From assembly GCF_003614185.1 (NCBI RefSeq), contig NZ_KZ987724.1:5047771-5111770 (forward strand): DNA of 64,000 nucleotides, given 5' to 3'. Origin of the DNA: Paenibacillus aceti. GTDB lineage: Bacteria; Bacillota; Bacilli; Paenibacillales; Paenibacillaceae. Shown here one piece after another: positions 16,429 to 24,934 of the stretch; position 1 is the stretch's first letter, and every line of letters starts with the position of its first letter. Under the pieces are notes generated by a model. The model searched no databases. It saw only the letters and a program-made list of their open reading frames with translations, and was not told the origin of the DNA. A program made the position numbers and the translations under genes.

Positions 16429-17826
16429 ATGATGAAATCTAAAGGCAACAAGAGTAATAAATTTAACCTCTGGCTGCTCGCATGGCCTATATTTATTGAA
16501 CAGTTTCTGCAATTTCTACTCGGTTCCGTCGATACATTGATGGTAAGCCGGATATCTGATAATGCGGTCGCTGTCGTCGGTTTCTCGAACCAGCTGTTCA
16601 ATGCGCTGACGACCTTGTTCGCCACGGTAGCCAGCGGAGCGGGGATCGTGATCGCCCAGAAGATCGGCTCGCGCCAGGAAGAGGATGCCCGGACGGTCGG
16701 GATTATCTCCTTCAATGTGACCGCCGCTATCGGGCTGGTGCTAAGCGTATTGCTGATCGCTTTTCCACATCCGATCGCCAAGATGCTGCAGCTGCCGGAT
16801 GAGCTGCTGCCGTTGGCGGATGTGTACATCCCCATCGTCGGCGGGGGGATGATTCTGATCGCGGCGATCGCGGTACTCGGTACGGCGATACGCAACACGG
16901 GCAACACCAAGGGGCCGATGCTGATTGCTGTCGGCATGAATGTGATTCATATCGTGATGAATTACGGCTTTATTTTTGGCGCATACGGATTTCCGCAATT
17001 AGGGTTGACAGGTGTCGCCATCTCTACGGTGACCAGCCGGTTGATCGCTACTATTGTCTTGTTCGTTCTATTCCTCAGTACGTTCCAGCGCAAGATCAAG
17101 CTAAGCGATTTCCGCATCTTCGACCGCAGGTTGTTCAAGGAGGTGCTGGAGATCGGCTGGCCGCTCGGGGTTAATTCGGCGAACTGGGTATTCTCGCAAT
17201 TGGCGATTTTCTCATTCCTGGCGATGCTCGGTTCGAAGGAGCTGGCGGCAAGAACATATATGAACACCTTGGAGTCATTCTGCTTCTTGCTCGGCTTCTC
17301 GCTGGCTCTGGCTGCGCAGATTCAGATCGCTCATTTATACGGGGCGGGCAAGACCCGGGAGGCCTATCGCTCTGCATATAAGGCGCTGGCTGTCGGGCTA
17401 CCGCTGGTAGCTGTAAATGCGTCGATCCTCGTGATTTTCGGCAAAAATGTCCTGAGCCTGTTCACGCAAGACGCCGATATTCTGACCTTATGTGTCACCT
17501 TATTATGGATGAATCTTATGCTCCAGCCCGGCAAAATGGTCAATATGGCGCTCGGCAACTCACTCAACGCCATCGGCGATACCCGTTATACGATGAAGAT
17601 CTCTCTGATCTTCATGTGGGTCGTAGCGACAGGCTGCTCCTACGTGCTGGGAGTTACGCTAGGCTGGGGGATTATCGCCATCTATTCCTGTATGATTGCC
17701 GATGAGTATATCCGTGGGGTACTCTCTTATGTTCGGTGGAGAGGACGCAAGTATTTGCGGATGAAAGAGGACGAGATGCAGAAGGAGCAGGAGCAATGTG
17801 CAGCTGAGGTAAGCTTGGCGCTGTAA
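16429..17826 (+). CDS. MATE family efflux transporter
   Basis: A 465-residue membrane protein with twelve predicted helices and features of the MATE (MatE) fold: WPIFIEQFLQFLLGSVDTLM at the N-terminus, AVVGFSNQ, and a repeat half with NTLESFCFLLGFSLALAAQI. It would export drugs or other cationic or organic compounds using Na+ or H+. The frame is open from 16390, but ATG 16429 has CAGGAGG at 8 bases, so it is taken as the start. It is divergent from the AraC regulator and followed by a terminator. Confidence 0.9.
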   Translation: MMKSKGNKSNKFNLWLLAWPIFIEQFLQFLLGSVDTLMVSRISDNAVAVVGFSNQLFNALTTLFATVASGAGIVIAQKIGSRQEEDARTVGIISFNVTAAIGLVLSVLLIAFPHPIAKMLQLPDELLPLADVYIPIVGGGMILIAAIAVLGTAIRNTGNTKGPMLIAVGMNVIHIVMNYGFIFGAYGFPQLGLTGVAISTVTSRLIATIVLFVLFLSTFQRKIKLSDFRIFDRRLFKEVLEIGWPLGVNSANWVFSQLAIFSFLAMLGSKELAARTYMNTLESFCFLLGFSLALAAQIQIAHLYGAGKTREAYRSAYKALAVGLPLVAVNASILVIFGKNVLSLFTQDADILTLCVTLLWMNLMLQPGKMVNMALGNSLNAIGDTRYTMKISLIFMWVVATGCSYVLGVTLGWGIIAIYSCMIADEYIRGVLSYVRWRGRKYLRMKEDEMQKEQEQCAAEVSLAL

Positions 17827-17903
17827 TCGTCCTGGAACCTAAGAAGAAAGCGGCGTGCAATAACGTGTGAAATATAGGTTGAGTAATTCTTAAAACCCTT
17901 GGG

Positions 17904-17937
17904 ACCCTGTCTTTGTAGACTAGGGTTCTCTTTTTTT
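17904..17937 (+). terminator. Terminator after MATE gene
   Basis: Arms ACCCTGTCT and AGACTAGGGT (one bulge) with a short loop, followed by TTCTC and seven Ts, 78 bases after the stop codon. Confidence 0.75.
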
Positions 17938-17990
17938 GTATGTATGTTGCGCGGAATCGGGCCTCTCTTCGTACCTCTCTCTGGGAAAAG

Positions 17991-18168
17991 CCTGCAAAAA
18001 CGCAGGAATTTCGCCAACGTATCGCCCTGAGCGGGTAAATTCCTGCGATAATGCAGGTATTTCCTCCACGCCGCCCTGATTTCAGAGAAAAAGAGGAAAA
18101 AGCCTGCATTTTTGCAGGAATTTCCTAGTCACAGTTGGTTTTCGGACTAAAAGCCTGCATATTTGCAG
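17991..18168. repeat. Cluster of four CCTGCA hairpin repeats (family R2)
   Basis: Four cores at 17991-18006, 18042-18057, 18103-18118 and 18154-18168 (the last lacks one G), with start-to-start distances of 51, 61 and 51 bases. Flanks alternate between AAATT/GGAATTT and AAAGC/GCTTT types. The stretch between the second and third cores (CGCCGCCCTGATTTCAG) recurs in inverted form between the R2 copies near 37320, so the repeat unit is larger than the hairpin. Confidence 0.85.
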
Positions 18169-18192
18169 CTTTGAACTTTACGTGGTATCCGG

Positions 18193-18292
18193 GGGGATAG
18201 TTTGATCGTGTTCGTGGTGGTAAGGCGGGCATAGTTCGAGCGCGGTCGTGTAAGATTAGGGGGATAGTGTGAGTTTCGTGCGGTGGATCGTA
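18193..18292. repeat. Three degenerate 33-nt tandem repeats upstream of fruR
   Basis: Units begin at about 18193 (GGGGATAGTTTGATCGTG), 18226 (CGGGCATAGTTCGAGCG) and 18258 (AGGGGGATAGTGTGAG). They share the pattern GGGATAGTnTGA, then CGTGnnGGTGG and GTAA. They lie between the R2 cluster and the fruR promoter; no frame is open through them. Confidence 0.5.
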
Positions 18293-18313
18293 AAGTTAAG
18301 TTCTACCGCGATG

Positions 18314-18373
18314 AATGATTGTGAATGAATTTGAAAGAAAATGATTGATTTATGGGTGGCGTATTGTTATTAT
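18314..18373 (+). promoter_or_regulatory. fru operon promoter with direct-repeat operator candidates
   Basis: -35 TTGATT at 18345-18350, 17-base spacer, -10 TATTAT at 18368-18373. AATGATTG occurs twice, at 18314-18321 and 18340-18347, the second overlapping the -35. DeoR-family repressors such as FruR often bind direct repeats, so these are operator candidates. The transcript would start about 15 bases before the fruR ATG. Confidence 0.65.
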
Positions 18374-18395
18374 AAGATCAGATGGAGGGATGGAT

Positions 18396-19148
18396 ATGCT
18401 GACAGAGGAACGATATAAATTAATATTAGAGCGCTTGCAGAGCCACGGGGTTGTGAAGCTGCAGGAGCTGGTCGAGGCTATCGGAGCTTCGGAATCGACG
18501 ATCCGCCGGGATTTGGTCGATCTTGAGAGCCGCCATCTGTTGAAGCGAGTCCACGGCGGAGCCAGCTTGTTGAATCAGCGGAGCCAGGAGCCAGGGATGG
18601 ATGAGAAAACGCTCAAAAACATTCAGGAAAAGGATATCATCGCTCGCCTCGCGGCTCGGGAGATTCGGGATAATGAATGTATTTATTTGGATGCGGGCAC
18701 TACTACTCTAGCGATGATTTCATATATTGAGGCGGATAATGTGACTGTTGTTACGAATGGACTGTCCCATGTCGAAGCTTTGGTTCACCAGAAAATCCGC
18801 AGCTATTTGCTCGGAGGGATGATGAAGATTCATACGAAGGCTGTCATCGGCAGCATCGCACTGCAGAACATGGAGAATTTTCGCTTCGATAAATGCTTCC
18901 TCGGCACGAATGGTGTTGACCCGGAGATGGGTTACACGACCCCGGACCCGGAAGAAGCGCTCATCAAGCGGCGAGCTCATCAATTATCAGCTCAAACCTA
19001 TGTTCTGGCCGATTCGAGCAAGCTCGGAGAGGTAACCTTTGCCAAGCTGCTGGATCTAAACGAAGCGATCCTAATTACGGACAGCGTCTCGCCCCATCTG
19101 CGGAAGGACATCGCTCATAAAACAAAAATAATCGAGGGATCATCATGA
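18396..19148 (+). CDS. fruR: DeoR-family repressor of the fructose operon (FruR)
   Basis: A 250-residue regulator: DeoR helix-turn-helix at residues 5-55 (LVEAIGASESTIRRDLVDLE, RVHGGA) and the phosphosugar-sensing DeoRC domain (YLDAGTTTLAM, VVTNGLSHVEAL, GTNGVDPEMGYTTPD, LADSSKLGEV). Its position as first gene before fruK and fruA identifies it as FruR, which responds to fructose-1-phosphate. ATG 18396 is preferred over ATG 18390 because GGAGGG ends at 18389. Its stop overlaps the fruK start by 4 bases. Confidence 0.92.
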   Translation: MLTEERYKLILERLQSHGVVKLQELVEAIGASESTIRRDLVDLESRHLLKRVHGGASLLNQRSQEPGMDEKTLKNIQEKDIIARLAAREIRDNECIYLDAGTTTLAMISYIEADNVTVVTNGLSHVEALVHQKIRSYLLGGMMKIHTKAVIGSIALQNMENFRFDKCFLGTNGVDPEMGYTTPDPEEALIKRRAHQLSAQTYVLADSSKLGEVTFAKLLDLNEAILITDSVSPHLRKDIAHKTKIIEGSS

Positions 19149-20056
19149 TATATACAATTACGCTTAATCCGTCTGTCGACTACATCGTAGAGGTTGAGCA
19201 GCTTAACATCGGCGGTCTTAGCCGGATGAAGCGGGATTTGAAGCTCCCAGGGGGCAAAGGCATCAATGTGTCGCGCGTATTGAACCAGCTTGGCGCGGAG
19301 AATACGGCGCTCGGCTTCCTCGGAGGCTTCACGGGCCGCTATGTGAAGGACAAACTGCAGGAAGAACAGCTGGTAACCGACTTCGTCACCATCGCGAGCG
19401 ACACGCGGATCAATATCAAGCTTAAGCATGGGGAGGAGACGGAGATTAACGGCCTTGGCCCAGATATCAGCGAAGCGGAGGCCGAGCAATTATTACAGAA
19501 GCTATCTGGCTTGCGGGAGCAGGACATCGTGATTTTGTCGGGCAGTGTTCCGCCATCGCTGGGCGAGGATTTCTATGAACGGCTGATCCAGGTCATTAAG
19601 CAGAGGGGCGCCGAATTCGTGATTGATACGACCGGTGAAGCGCTACGTCAGGCGCTCAAGCATCGGCCATTGCTAGTGAAACCCAATCATCACGAACTCG
19701 CCGAATTGTATGACGCGCAGCTAAATACTATTGAAGATGTGGCGGTGTACGGGCGCAAGCTGCTGAAGGCTGGAGCCACAAATGTACTCGTCTCCATGGC
19801 TGCTGAAGGGGCGCTGCTGATTACCGACTCCGCCGTGTATCATGCGAAGGTGCCGGCAGGCCAAGTCAAGAACTCGGTAGGCGCAGGTGACTCAATGATT
19901 GCAGGCTTCGTGGGTACATTGGTGCAAACTGGCGATCCTCTTGCGGCTTTCCGTACCGGGGTTGCCGCCGGTAGTGCTACCGCATTTACGGATGATCTGG
20001 CGACCAAGGAGCAAATCGAGGCGCTACTTCCGAAGGTCGTTATTTCTAGACAATAA
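19145..20056 (+). CDS. fruK: 1-phosphofructokinase
   Basis: A 303-residue PfkB-family kinase that converts fructose-1-phosphate to fructose-1,6-bisphosphate. The substrate motif GGKGINVSRVL lies near residue 37, the ATP-site signature NSVGAGDSMIAGF near residue 245, with the catalytic aspartate in GAGD. The short FruK length and the IYTITLNPSVDYIVEV start are typical. It overlaps fruR by 4 bases (ATGA) and is followed after 45 bases by fruA, so the three genes form one operon. Confidence 0.95.
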   Translation: MIYTITLNPSVDYIVEVEQLNIGGLSRMKRDLKLPGGKGINVSRVLNQLGAENTALGFLGGFTGRYVKDKLQEEQLVTDFVTIASDTRINIKLKHGEETEINGLGPDISEAEAEQLLQKLSGLREQDIVILSGSVPPSLGEDFYERLIQVIKQRGAEFVIDTTGEALRQALKHRPLLVKPNHHELAELYDAQLNTIEDVAVYGRKLLKAGATNVLVSMAAEGALLITDSAVYHAKVPAGQVKNSVGAGDSMIAGFVGTLVQTGDPLAAFRTGVAAGSATAFTDDLATKEQIEALLPKVVISRQ

Positions 20057-20101
20057 GAGACTGGCTGGCGTAGGCAAATCAAAACTAAAGGGGTGTTAAC
20101 C

Positions 20102-22048
20102 ATGAGAATCACCGAATTATTGATCAAAGAGACGATGATTATGGACCTACAGGCGCAGACGAAGGAGGCGGCGATCGATGAATTGATCGCCAGCCTGCAT
20201 CGGCATGGTCGTATCTCGGACCCGGTTTTGTTCAAGGAGAAAATTCTGAAGCGTGAAGCAGAGGCGAGCACGGGGATCGGCGGAGGGATTGCTATGCCCC
20301 ATGCGAAGACTAATGTGGTTAATGAAGCGACCGTAGTGTTTGCTAAGAGCTCCAAGGGTGTAGAATTTGATTCTATCGATGGGGAGCCAGCCAGAATCTT
20401 CTTCATGATCGCGGTTCCTGAGGGGGCTGGCAATATGCATCTTCGAACGCTCGCCACGCTGTCCAAGCTGTTAATTGATAGTGAATTCATCGAGCAGCTA
20501 ATGAACACTAGAACACCAGAGGAAGTGACGGCGCTGTTCGATGCCAGACAGGCAGATGGTGAGGAGCAGGGCGAAGGCAGAGAGACGAATCGAGAGTCCG
20601 TTCCGGAGGTTCAGGAGTCGCAACTGAATTTGAAGGAGGTCACCTCCAGCGGCACGGATTCCGAAGCTCTGGTCGTAGCTGTAACCGCTTGCCCGACCGG
20701 GATCGCCCACACGTATATGGCGGAAGATGCGCTCAAGAAGATGGCTAAGCAGATGGGCGTAGCTATTCGGGTGGAGACGAACGGCTCGGAAGGAGCCAGG
20801 AACGTATTGACCGCGGATGAAATCCGCCAGGCCAGCGGGGTGATTATCGCCGCCGGTAAAAATGTCGACATGGCCAGATTTGATGGCAAGCCGGTGCTGC
20901 AACGTCCGGTCAGCGACGGAATTCGCAAGCCTAAAGAGCTGATCGAGAAGGCGCTTCAGGGTGATGCTCCGATCTATCATCATAGCGGAGGCAGAGGGGC
21001 GGAAGAATCGGAGAAGGAAGAGAAGGGAAGCATCGGCAGCAAAATCTACAAGGATTTGATGAACGGTATCTCGCATATGCTACCGTTTGTTGTAGGCGGC
21101 GGGATTCTGATCGCCATCTCTTTCTTGTTCGAGCAAGTGGGCGGTGCCGATCATCCGCTGTTCAAGCTGCTGATGACGATCGGCGGAGACGGCGCCTTCC
21201 ACTTCCTGATACCGATTCTGGCGGGCTTCATCGCCATGAGCATCGGAGACCGTCCCGCGCTCATGCCGGGGATGGTGGGCGGCTTGATGGCGGTGAATTC
21301 GAACGCAGGCTTCCTGGGCGGCTTAGCGGCCGGTTTCATGGCCGGTTATATCGTGATCGGACTGCGGAAGCTGTTCGCCGGATTGCCCAAATCGCTGGAA
21401 GGGCTTAAGCCAATCCTGCTCTATCCGGTATTCGGGCTGTTGATCGCCGGCTCGATCATGTATTATATCGTCGATCCGATCTTCGGCTCGATTAATACAT
21501 GGCTCGTCACCGGGCTGAACAATCTCGGCACTGTCAATGCGGTCCTGCTTGGCCTTGTCCTTGGTGGCATGATGGCGATCGATATGGGCGGTCCGTTCAA
21601 CAAAGCCGCGTATACCTTCGCCATTGGAGTGTTCGCAACCAGTGGCAATACGAATGGAACGATGATGGCAGCAGTCATGGCCGGAGGTATGGTTCCTCCG
21701 TTGGCGATCGCCTTGGCCAGCACCTTCTTCAAGCGTAAATTTACAGAGGAGGAGCGGAAATCCGGTCTGACCAACTATGTGCTCGGCTTATCCTTTATTA
21801 CCGAAGGAGCGATTCCGTTTGCAGCGGCTGATCCGCTCCGCGTCCTTACCTCCTGCATCCTCGGTTCGGCAGTGGCCGGCGGACTTACACAGTTATGGAA
21901 TATTAATATCCCGGCTCCGCATGGCGGAATATTCGTCGCCGCTCTGGCCAATCACGCGCTATTGTTCTTGCTCGCAGTGGCGATAGGATCTGTGATCTCA
22001 GGCCTGGTGCTCGGTATTTGGAAGAGACCGCTGAAAGTGAGGGCGTAG
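20102..22048 (+). CDS. fruA: PTS fructose transporter subunit IIABC
   Basis: A 648-residue fusion of three PTS domains that takes up fructose as fructose-1-phosphate. EIIA covers residues 1-150 with the phospho-histidine in GGIAMPHAKT; EIIB (about 195-295) has the active cysteine in VTACPTGIAHTYMAEDAL; EIIC (about 325-645) is membrane-bound with LMNGISHMLPFVVGGG and the GGPFNKAAYTF loop. A Glu/Gln-rich linker joins A and B. ATG 20102 has AAAGGGGTG before it; TTG 20093 is less likely. It is the last gene of fruRKA, ended by a terminator. Confidence 0.95.
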   Translation: MRITELLIKETMIMDLQAQTKEAAIDELIASLHRHGRISDPVLFKEKILKREAEASTGIGGGIAMPHAKTNVVNEATVVFAKSSKGVEFDSIDGEPARIFFMIAVPEGAGNMHLRTLATLSKLLIDSEFIEQLMNTRTPEEVTALFDARQADGEEQGEGRETNRESVPEVQESQLNLKEVTSSGTDSEALVVAVTACPTGIAHTYMAEDALKKMAKQMGVAIRVETNGSEGARNVLTADEIRQASGVIIAAGKNVDMARFDGKPVLQRPVSDGIRKPKELIEKALQGDAPIYHHSGGRGAEESEKEEKGSIGSKIYKDLMNGISHMLPFVVGGGILIAISFLFEQVGGADHPLFKLLMTIGGDGAFHFLIPILAGFIAMSIGDRPALMPGMVGGLMAVNSNAGFLGGLAAGFMAGYIVIGLRKLFAGLPKSLEGLKPILLYPVFGLLIAGSIMYYIVDPIFGSINTWLVTGLNNLGTVNAVLLGLVLGGMMAIDMGGPFNKAAYTFAIGVFATSGNTNGTMMAAVMAGGMVPPLAIALASTFFKRKFTEEERKSGLTNYVLGLSFITEGAIPFAAADPLRVLTSCILGSAVAGGLTQLWNINIPAPHGGIFVAALANHALLFLLAVAIGSVISGLVLGIWKRPLKVRA

Positions 22049-22079
22049 GCTCGCACGCAGGTGTTTAGCAATTTTACAA

Positions 22080-22126
22080 AAAAGCCGTTTGCGCAGCAGA
22101 TTCCGTTTGCTGTGCGGGCGGCTTTT
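22080..22126 (+). terminator. Terminator after fruA
   Basis: Arms AAAAGCCG ... CGGCTTTT with an inner pair GCGCAGCA/GCTGTGC; it ends in TTTTGTG, 31 bases after the stop. Confidence 0.8.
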
Positions 22127-22207
22127 GTGCATAATGAGGTCGATCTGATCGGATTCAATATGTTACATTTAGAAATACTAGCTTTATGTAAAAGGAGAAG
22201 ATAAGTC

Positions 22208-22753
22208 ATGAAACTGATGTTTATTTCCGATATTCACGGGTCTGCGCACTGGCTGGAGCAAGCGCTGGAGAAGGTGAAGCAGGAGGCACCCGATCAGATC
22301 GTCATGCTGGGTGACTTCATGTATCATGGGCCGCGAAACCCGCTGCCTGAAGGCTATAATCCGGCGTTGGTGGCTGAGATGCTGAATCAGCATAAACAGC
22401 ATATCGTGGCGGTGCGCGGCAACTGTGACGCAGAGGTTGACCAAATGCTGCTTGAATTTCCGATGATGGCAGATTATACGCTTATCCTGAATGAGGGACG
22501 ACGGATATATGTGACGCATGGGCACGGATTTAATATGGAGCAATTACCGCCGCTTCTGGAGAATGATATTTTCATTCAAGGACACACCCATGTACCTGTA
22601 GCAGAGATAAGAGAAGGCATTTACGTGCTGAACCCTGGCTCGATCTCCCTCCCGAAAGAGAACTATCCGAATTCTTATGGTATCCTCGACAGCGAGGGCT
22701 TTGTGGTGAAGGATTTTGAGGGTGGGATCGTCAAGTCGGTGTCTTTTGCATAA
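22208..22753 (+). CDS. yfcE: YfcE-type metallophosphoesterase
   Basis: A 181-residue calcineurin-like phosphodiesterase. Metal-binding motifs are visible in order: FISDIHG, MLGDFMYHGPRN, VRGNCDAEVD, VTHGHGFN and QGHTHVPVAE, ending with LNPGSISLPKE. This set is typical of E. coli YfcE and its Bacillales orthologues, which hydrolyse phosphodiesters in vitro; the natural substrate is unsettled. The NPL-rich loop after MYHGPR is a YfcE hallmark. It is a single-gene unit with AAAGGAGAAG before the ATG and a terminator shared with the convergent DeoR gene. Confidence 0.9.
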   Translation: MKLMFISDIHGSAHWLEQALEKVKQEAPDQIVMLGDFMYHGPRNPLPEGYNPALVAEMLNQHKQHIVAVRGNCDAEVDQMLLEFPMMADYTLILNEGRRIYVTHGHGFNMEQLPPLLENDIFIQGHTHVPVAEIREGIYVLNPGSISLPKENYPNSYGILDSEGFVVKDFEGGIVKSVSFA

Positions 22754-22767
22754 TGGATAATTAAAAT

Positions 22768-22803
22768 AAATCAGGCCCTGTTTTGCGCAGGTAGCCTGAT
22801 TTT
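22768..22803. terminator. Bidirectional terminator between yfcE and the DeoR gene
   Basis: Arms AAATCAGGC and GCCTGATTT are perfect 9-bp complements, with A-rich and T-rich flanks on both strands, between two convergent stops. Confidence 0.8.
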
Positions 22804-22811
22804 TATATAGG

Positions 22812-23579
22812 TTAGGATTCCGGATACAACAGTGTTATGTGCTGGTTCTCCAGGAAGGAGATCCAGTCGTCGGATGGTTTCTGATCGGTAATGATATAGC
22901 TAATCTGCTTGAGATCCAGCATTTTAACGAAGCCGACTTGATCGAATTTGCTAGAATCACTGAGCAGGATCGTGCGCGAGGCCTGCTGGCTCATAAATTG
23001 CTTCAATTCACTCTCAGGTTCATTGGAATCGGTGATGCCACTGCTCATAGATAACCCTTTACAGCTGAAAAGAGCAGCATCAACATTATAATTCTGAATC
23101 GTCTGCCTGGCTGCGGGGCCGGTGAGTGAGCTTGCCTTCGGGCGAAGGGCTCCGCCTGTAGAGATAATCGTATGGCTAGTCTGATTGAGCTCGTTAAGCA
23201 CAATGACAGAATTCGTAATCACAGTCAGGTTCTGGCGCTCCGTATCCAACAGCTTCAAAGCCTCAAATACAGTTGAGCTTGAATCCGTCATCAGTGTATC
23301 TCCGTTATTAATCAGCGGAAGCAGTAGACGCGCTATGGTTCTCTTCTCTTCAATATTCCGCGTGTTCCTGGTCTGATAAGGCAAGTCGTCATTGGCATGA
23401 GCGTTGAGAACGGCTCCTCCATAATTTCTGGTGACGATGCCCTCTTGCTCCAGCTTCTCTAAATCCCGGCGAATCGTCTCCTCGGTTACTTCAAAGCTGG
23501 CAGCCAGCTGGGAGACAAGCACTTTCTTTTGTCTATGTAATTCTTGAATGATTCGCTCTTTACGCTCAAAAGCTTTCAT
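22812..23579 (-). CDS. DeoR-family transcriptional regulator, probable regulator of rhaD
   Basis: A 255-residue DeoR regulator with N-terminal helix-turn-helix (VSQLAASFEVTEETIRRDLEKL, RNYGGAV) and a DeoRC sugar-phosphate domain (LMTDSSSTVFEAL, VITNSVIVL, LLSDSSKFDQVG). It is divergent from rhaD across 274 bases that hold a strong inverted repeat and direct repeats, so it most likely controls rhamnose or related deoxysugar catabolism, as DeoR-type regulators of rha genes do in other Bacillales. That link is by position, not by recognised residues. Confidence 0.85.
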   Translation of the reverse strand: MKAFERKERIIQELHRQKKVLVSQLAASFEVTEETIRRDLEKLEQEGIVTRNYGGAVLNAHANDDLPYQTRNTRNIEEKRTIARLLLPLINNGDTLMTDSSSTVFEALKLLDTERQNLTVITNSVIVLNELNQTSHTIISTGGALRPKASSLTGPAARQTIQNYNVDAALFSCKGLSMSSGITDSNEPESELKQFMSQQASRTILLSDSSKFDQVGFVKMLDLKQISYIITDQKPSDDWISFLENQHITLLYPES

Positions 23580-23729
23580 TTAACCCCGCCTTTCCCAAAT
23601 CAATTTCACGATCGATTCTTTACTTCAAACCCTATTGTACCTAAATTTCATTAAAAGTAAAAAAGAAACTACATAAAATCAAAATAAAATCTGTTTTTAT
23701 ATTTGCTTCAAAAGTATAATAAGTAGATT

Positions 23730-23810
23730 ATAAAACAAAACGGAAATAAAACAACATTATATCTTTAAAGTTCTTTGTTTATATGTTATTATTATGTTGG
23801 AAACAAAGAA
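23730..23810 (+). promoter_or_regulatory. Candidate operators between the DeoR gene and rhaD
   Basis: A perfect 10-bp inverted repeat, TTCTTTGTTT at 23771-23780 and AAACAAAGAA at 23801-23810, with arm centres 30 bases apart (about three helical turns). Upstream, ATAAAACAA is directly repeated at 23730-23738 and 23746-23754, 16 bases apart. Both patterns fit DeoR-type binding. Confidence 0.6.
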
Positions 23811-23853
23811 AATGAAGTGAAATATATTAAAGTACAAAGGGTAGGGTGAGAGT

Positions 23854-24675
23854 ATGTATCAAGATATACTGACAGCACCATTCTTACGTGAAATGTGCGA
23901 AACTACAGCCAATTTGTATCGTCTGGGCTGGGATGAGCGCAATGGGGGAAATATTAGCTATTTAATCGATGAAGAGGAAGTAAGCAAATATCTGGATATT
24001 ACGCATGTAGAGCGGACTGTTCCGATGAGCTTTGATGCTGCGGAGCTAGCCGGGAAATATTTTATTGTCACGGGATCGGGAAAATACTTCAAGAATGTGA
24101 TCGCGAATCCGAGCGTGAATCTAGGGGTGCTTCGAATCGGCAAGGATGGACGCAGCTATGAGATTCTGTGGGGATTCGAAGGGGGCGGAGTGCCTACTAG
24201 CGAGCTGCCTACGCATCTGATGAATCATATGCAGCGTTTGAAGGTGGATGCTAATCACCGGGTCATTATGCATTGCCATGCGACGCATCTCATCGGTATG
24301 ACGTTCACGCATCATCTGGATGAAATTGAATTTACGAAGACATTGTGGGAAATGTGTACGGAATGTCTGGTCGTATTTCCAGAAGGAGTGGGCATTATTC
24401 CATGGATGGTTCCGGGCACGGATGCGATTGGCGAAGCAACTGCTGAGAGAATGAAGGATGTGCGTATCGTGATGTGGCCGCATCATGGGGTGTTCGGCGC
24501 AGGTACGACGATGGATGAAACCTTCGGTCTGATCGAGACCGCAGAGAAGGCGGCCCAGGTCTATACCATCGTATGTGCCCAAGGCGGGAAGAAGCAGACG
24601 ATCTCGGATCGGCAGCTGCTTGATCTGGCAGAGTCATTTGGCGTAACGCCGCGACCAGGGGTATTGCAGGCATAA
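23854..24675 (+). CDS. rhaD: Rhamnulose-1-phosphate aldolase
   Basis: A 273-residue class II aldolase that splits L-rhamnulose-1-phosphate into dihydroxyacetone phosphate and lactaldehyde. The N-terminal [12 protein letters not shown], the zinc ligands in [13 protein letters not shown] and the later [10 protein letters not shown] are all present and match RhaD rather than the shorter AraD/FucA. No other rha gene (rhaA, rhaB, rhaM, transporter) is in the window, so the pathway is split or other genes lie elsewhere. The promoter region is shared with the DeoR regulator, and GGGTAGGGTGAG precedes the ATG. Confidence 0.93.
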   Translation: MYQDILTAPFLREMCETTANLYRLGWDERNGGNISYLIDEEEVSKYLDITHVERTVPMSFDAAELAGKYFIVTGSGKYFKNVIANPSVNLGVLRIGKDGRSYEILWGFEGGGVPTSELPTHLMNHMQRLKVDANHRVIMHCHATHLIGMTFTHHLDEIEFTKTLWEMCTECLVVFPEGVGIIPWMVPGTDAIGEATAERMKDVRIVMWPHHGVFGAGTTMDETFGLIETAEKAAQVYTIVCAQGGKKQTISDRQLLDLAESFGVTPRPGVLQA

Positions 24676-24679
24676 TATT

Positions 24680-24863
24680 CTAAGGAAACTGCAGAACGCT
24701 ATTTGCTCCAAAATAAGGCCTGTTGGAGTCTAACGAAACATCATATCGCTATTGAGCCAAATCGAGCCTAAAAGCTACTTTTCCGGCGAAATAACGTGAC
24801 CCTGTTTCATTAGAATCCCCAGAGGCCCTTTTTGGCACAAATAGCGTTACTTCGTTTTGTTAC
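24680..24863. repeat. TAACGAAAC hairpin repeat (family R3), two nested degenerate units
   Basis: The block begins TAAGGAAACTGCAGAACGC, restarts at about 24732 with CTAACGAAACATCATATCG and ends TAGCGTTACTTCGTTTTGTTAC. The opening section resembles the start of the copy at 36931. It lies between the convergent rhaD and LTA-synthase-like genes. Confidence 0.75.
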
Positions 24864-24880
24864 AATCTCACCAATATAAA

Positions 24881-24926
24881 AAAGGGGCGTCTCCAAGTCG
24901 ATTATCGACTTAGGAGACTGCCCCTT
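24881..24926. terminator. Stand-alone R1 end hairpin acting as a bidirectional terminator
   Basis: Arms AAGGGGCGTCTCC..AAGTCGAT and ATCGACTT..GGAGACTGCCCCTT form a hairpin of over 20 bp. The sequence matches the last hairpin of the two large R1 elements (8806-8850, 45896-45942). It lies 9 bases from the stop of the minus-strand LTA-synthase-like gene. Confidence 0.75.
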
Positions 24927-24934
24927 GTTCGGTT

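Noticed and set aside
17991-18168. CRISPR-like appearance of regularly spaced palindromes
   Set aside because: Repeat cores are only 16 bases, flanks vary, spacers are related to each other and no cas gene is present.
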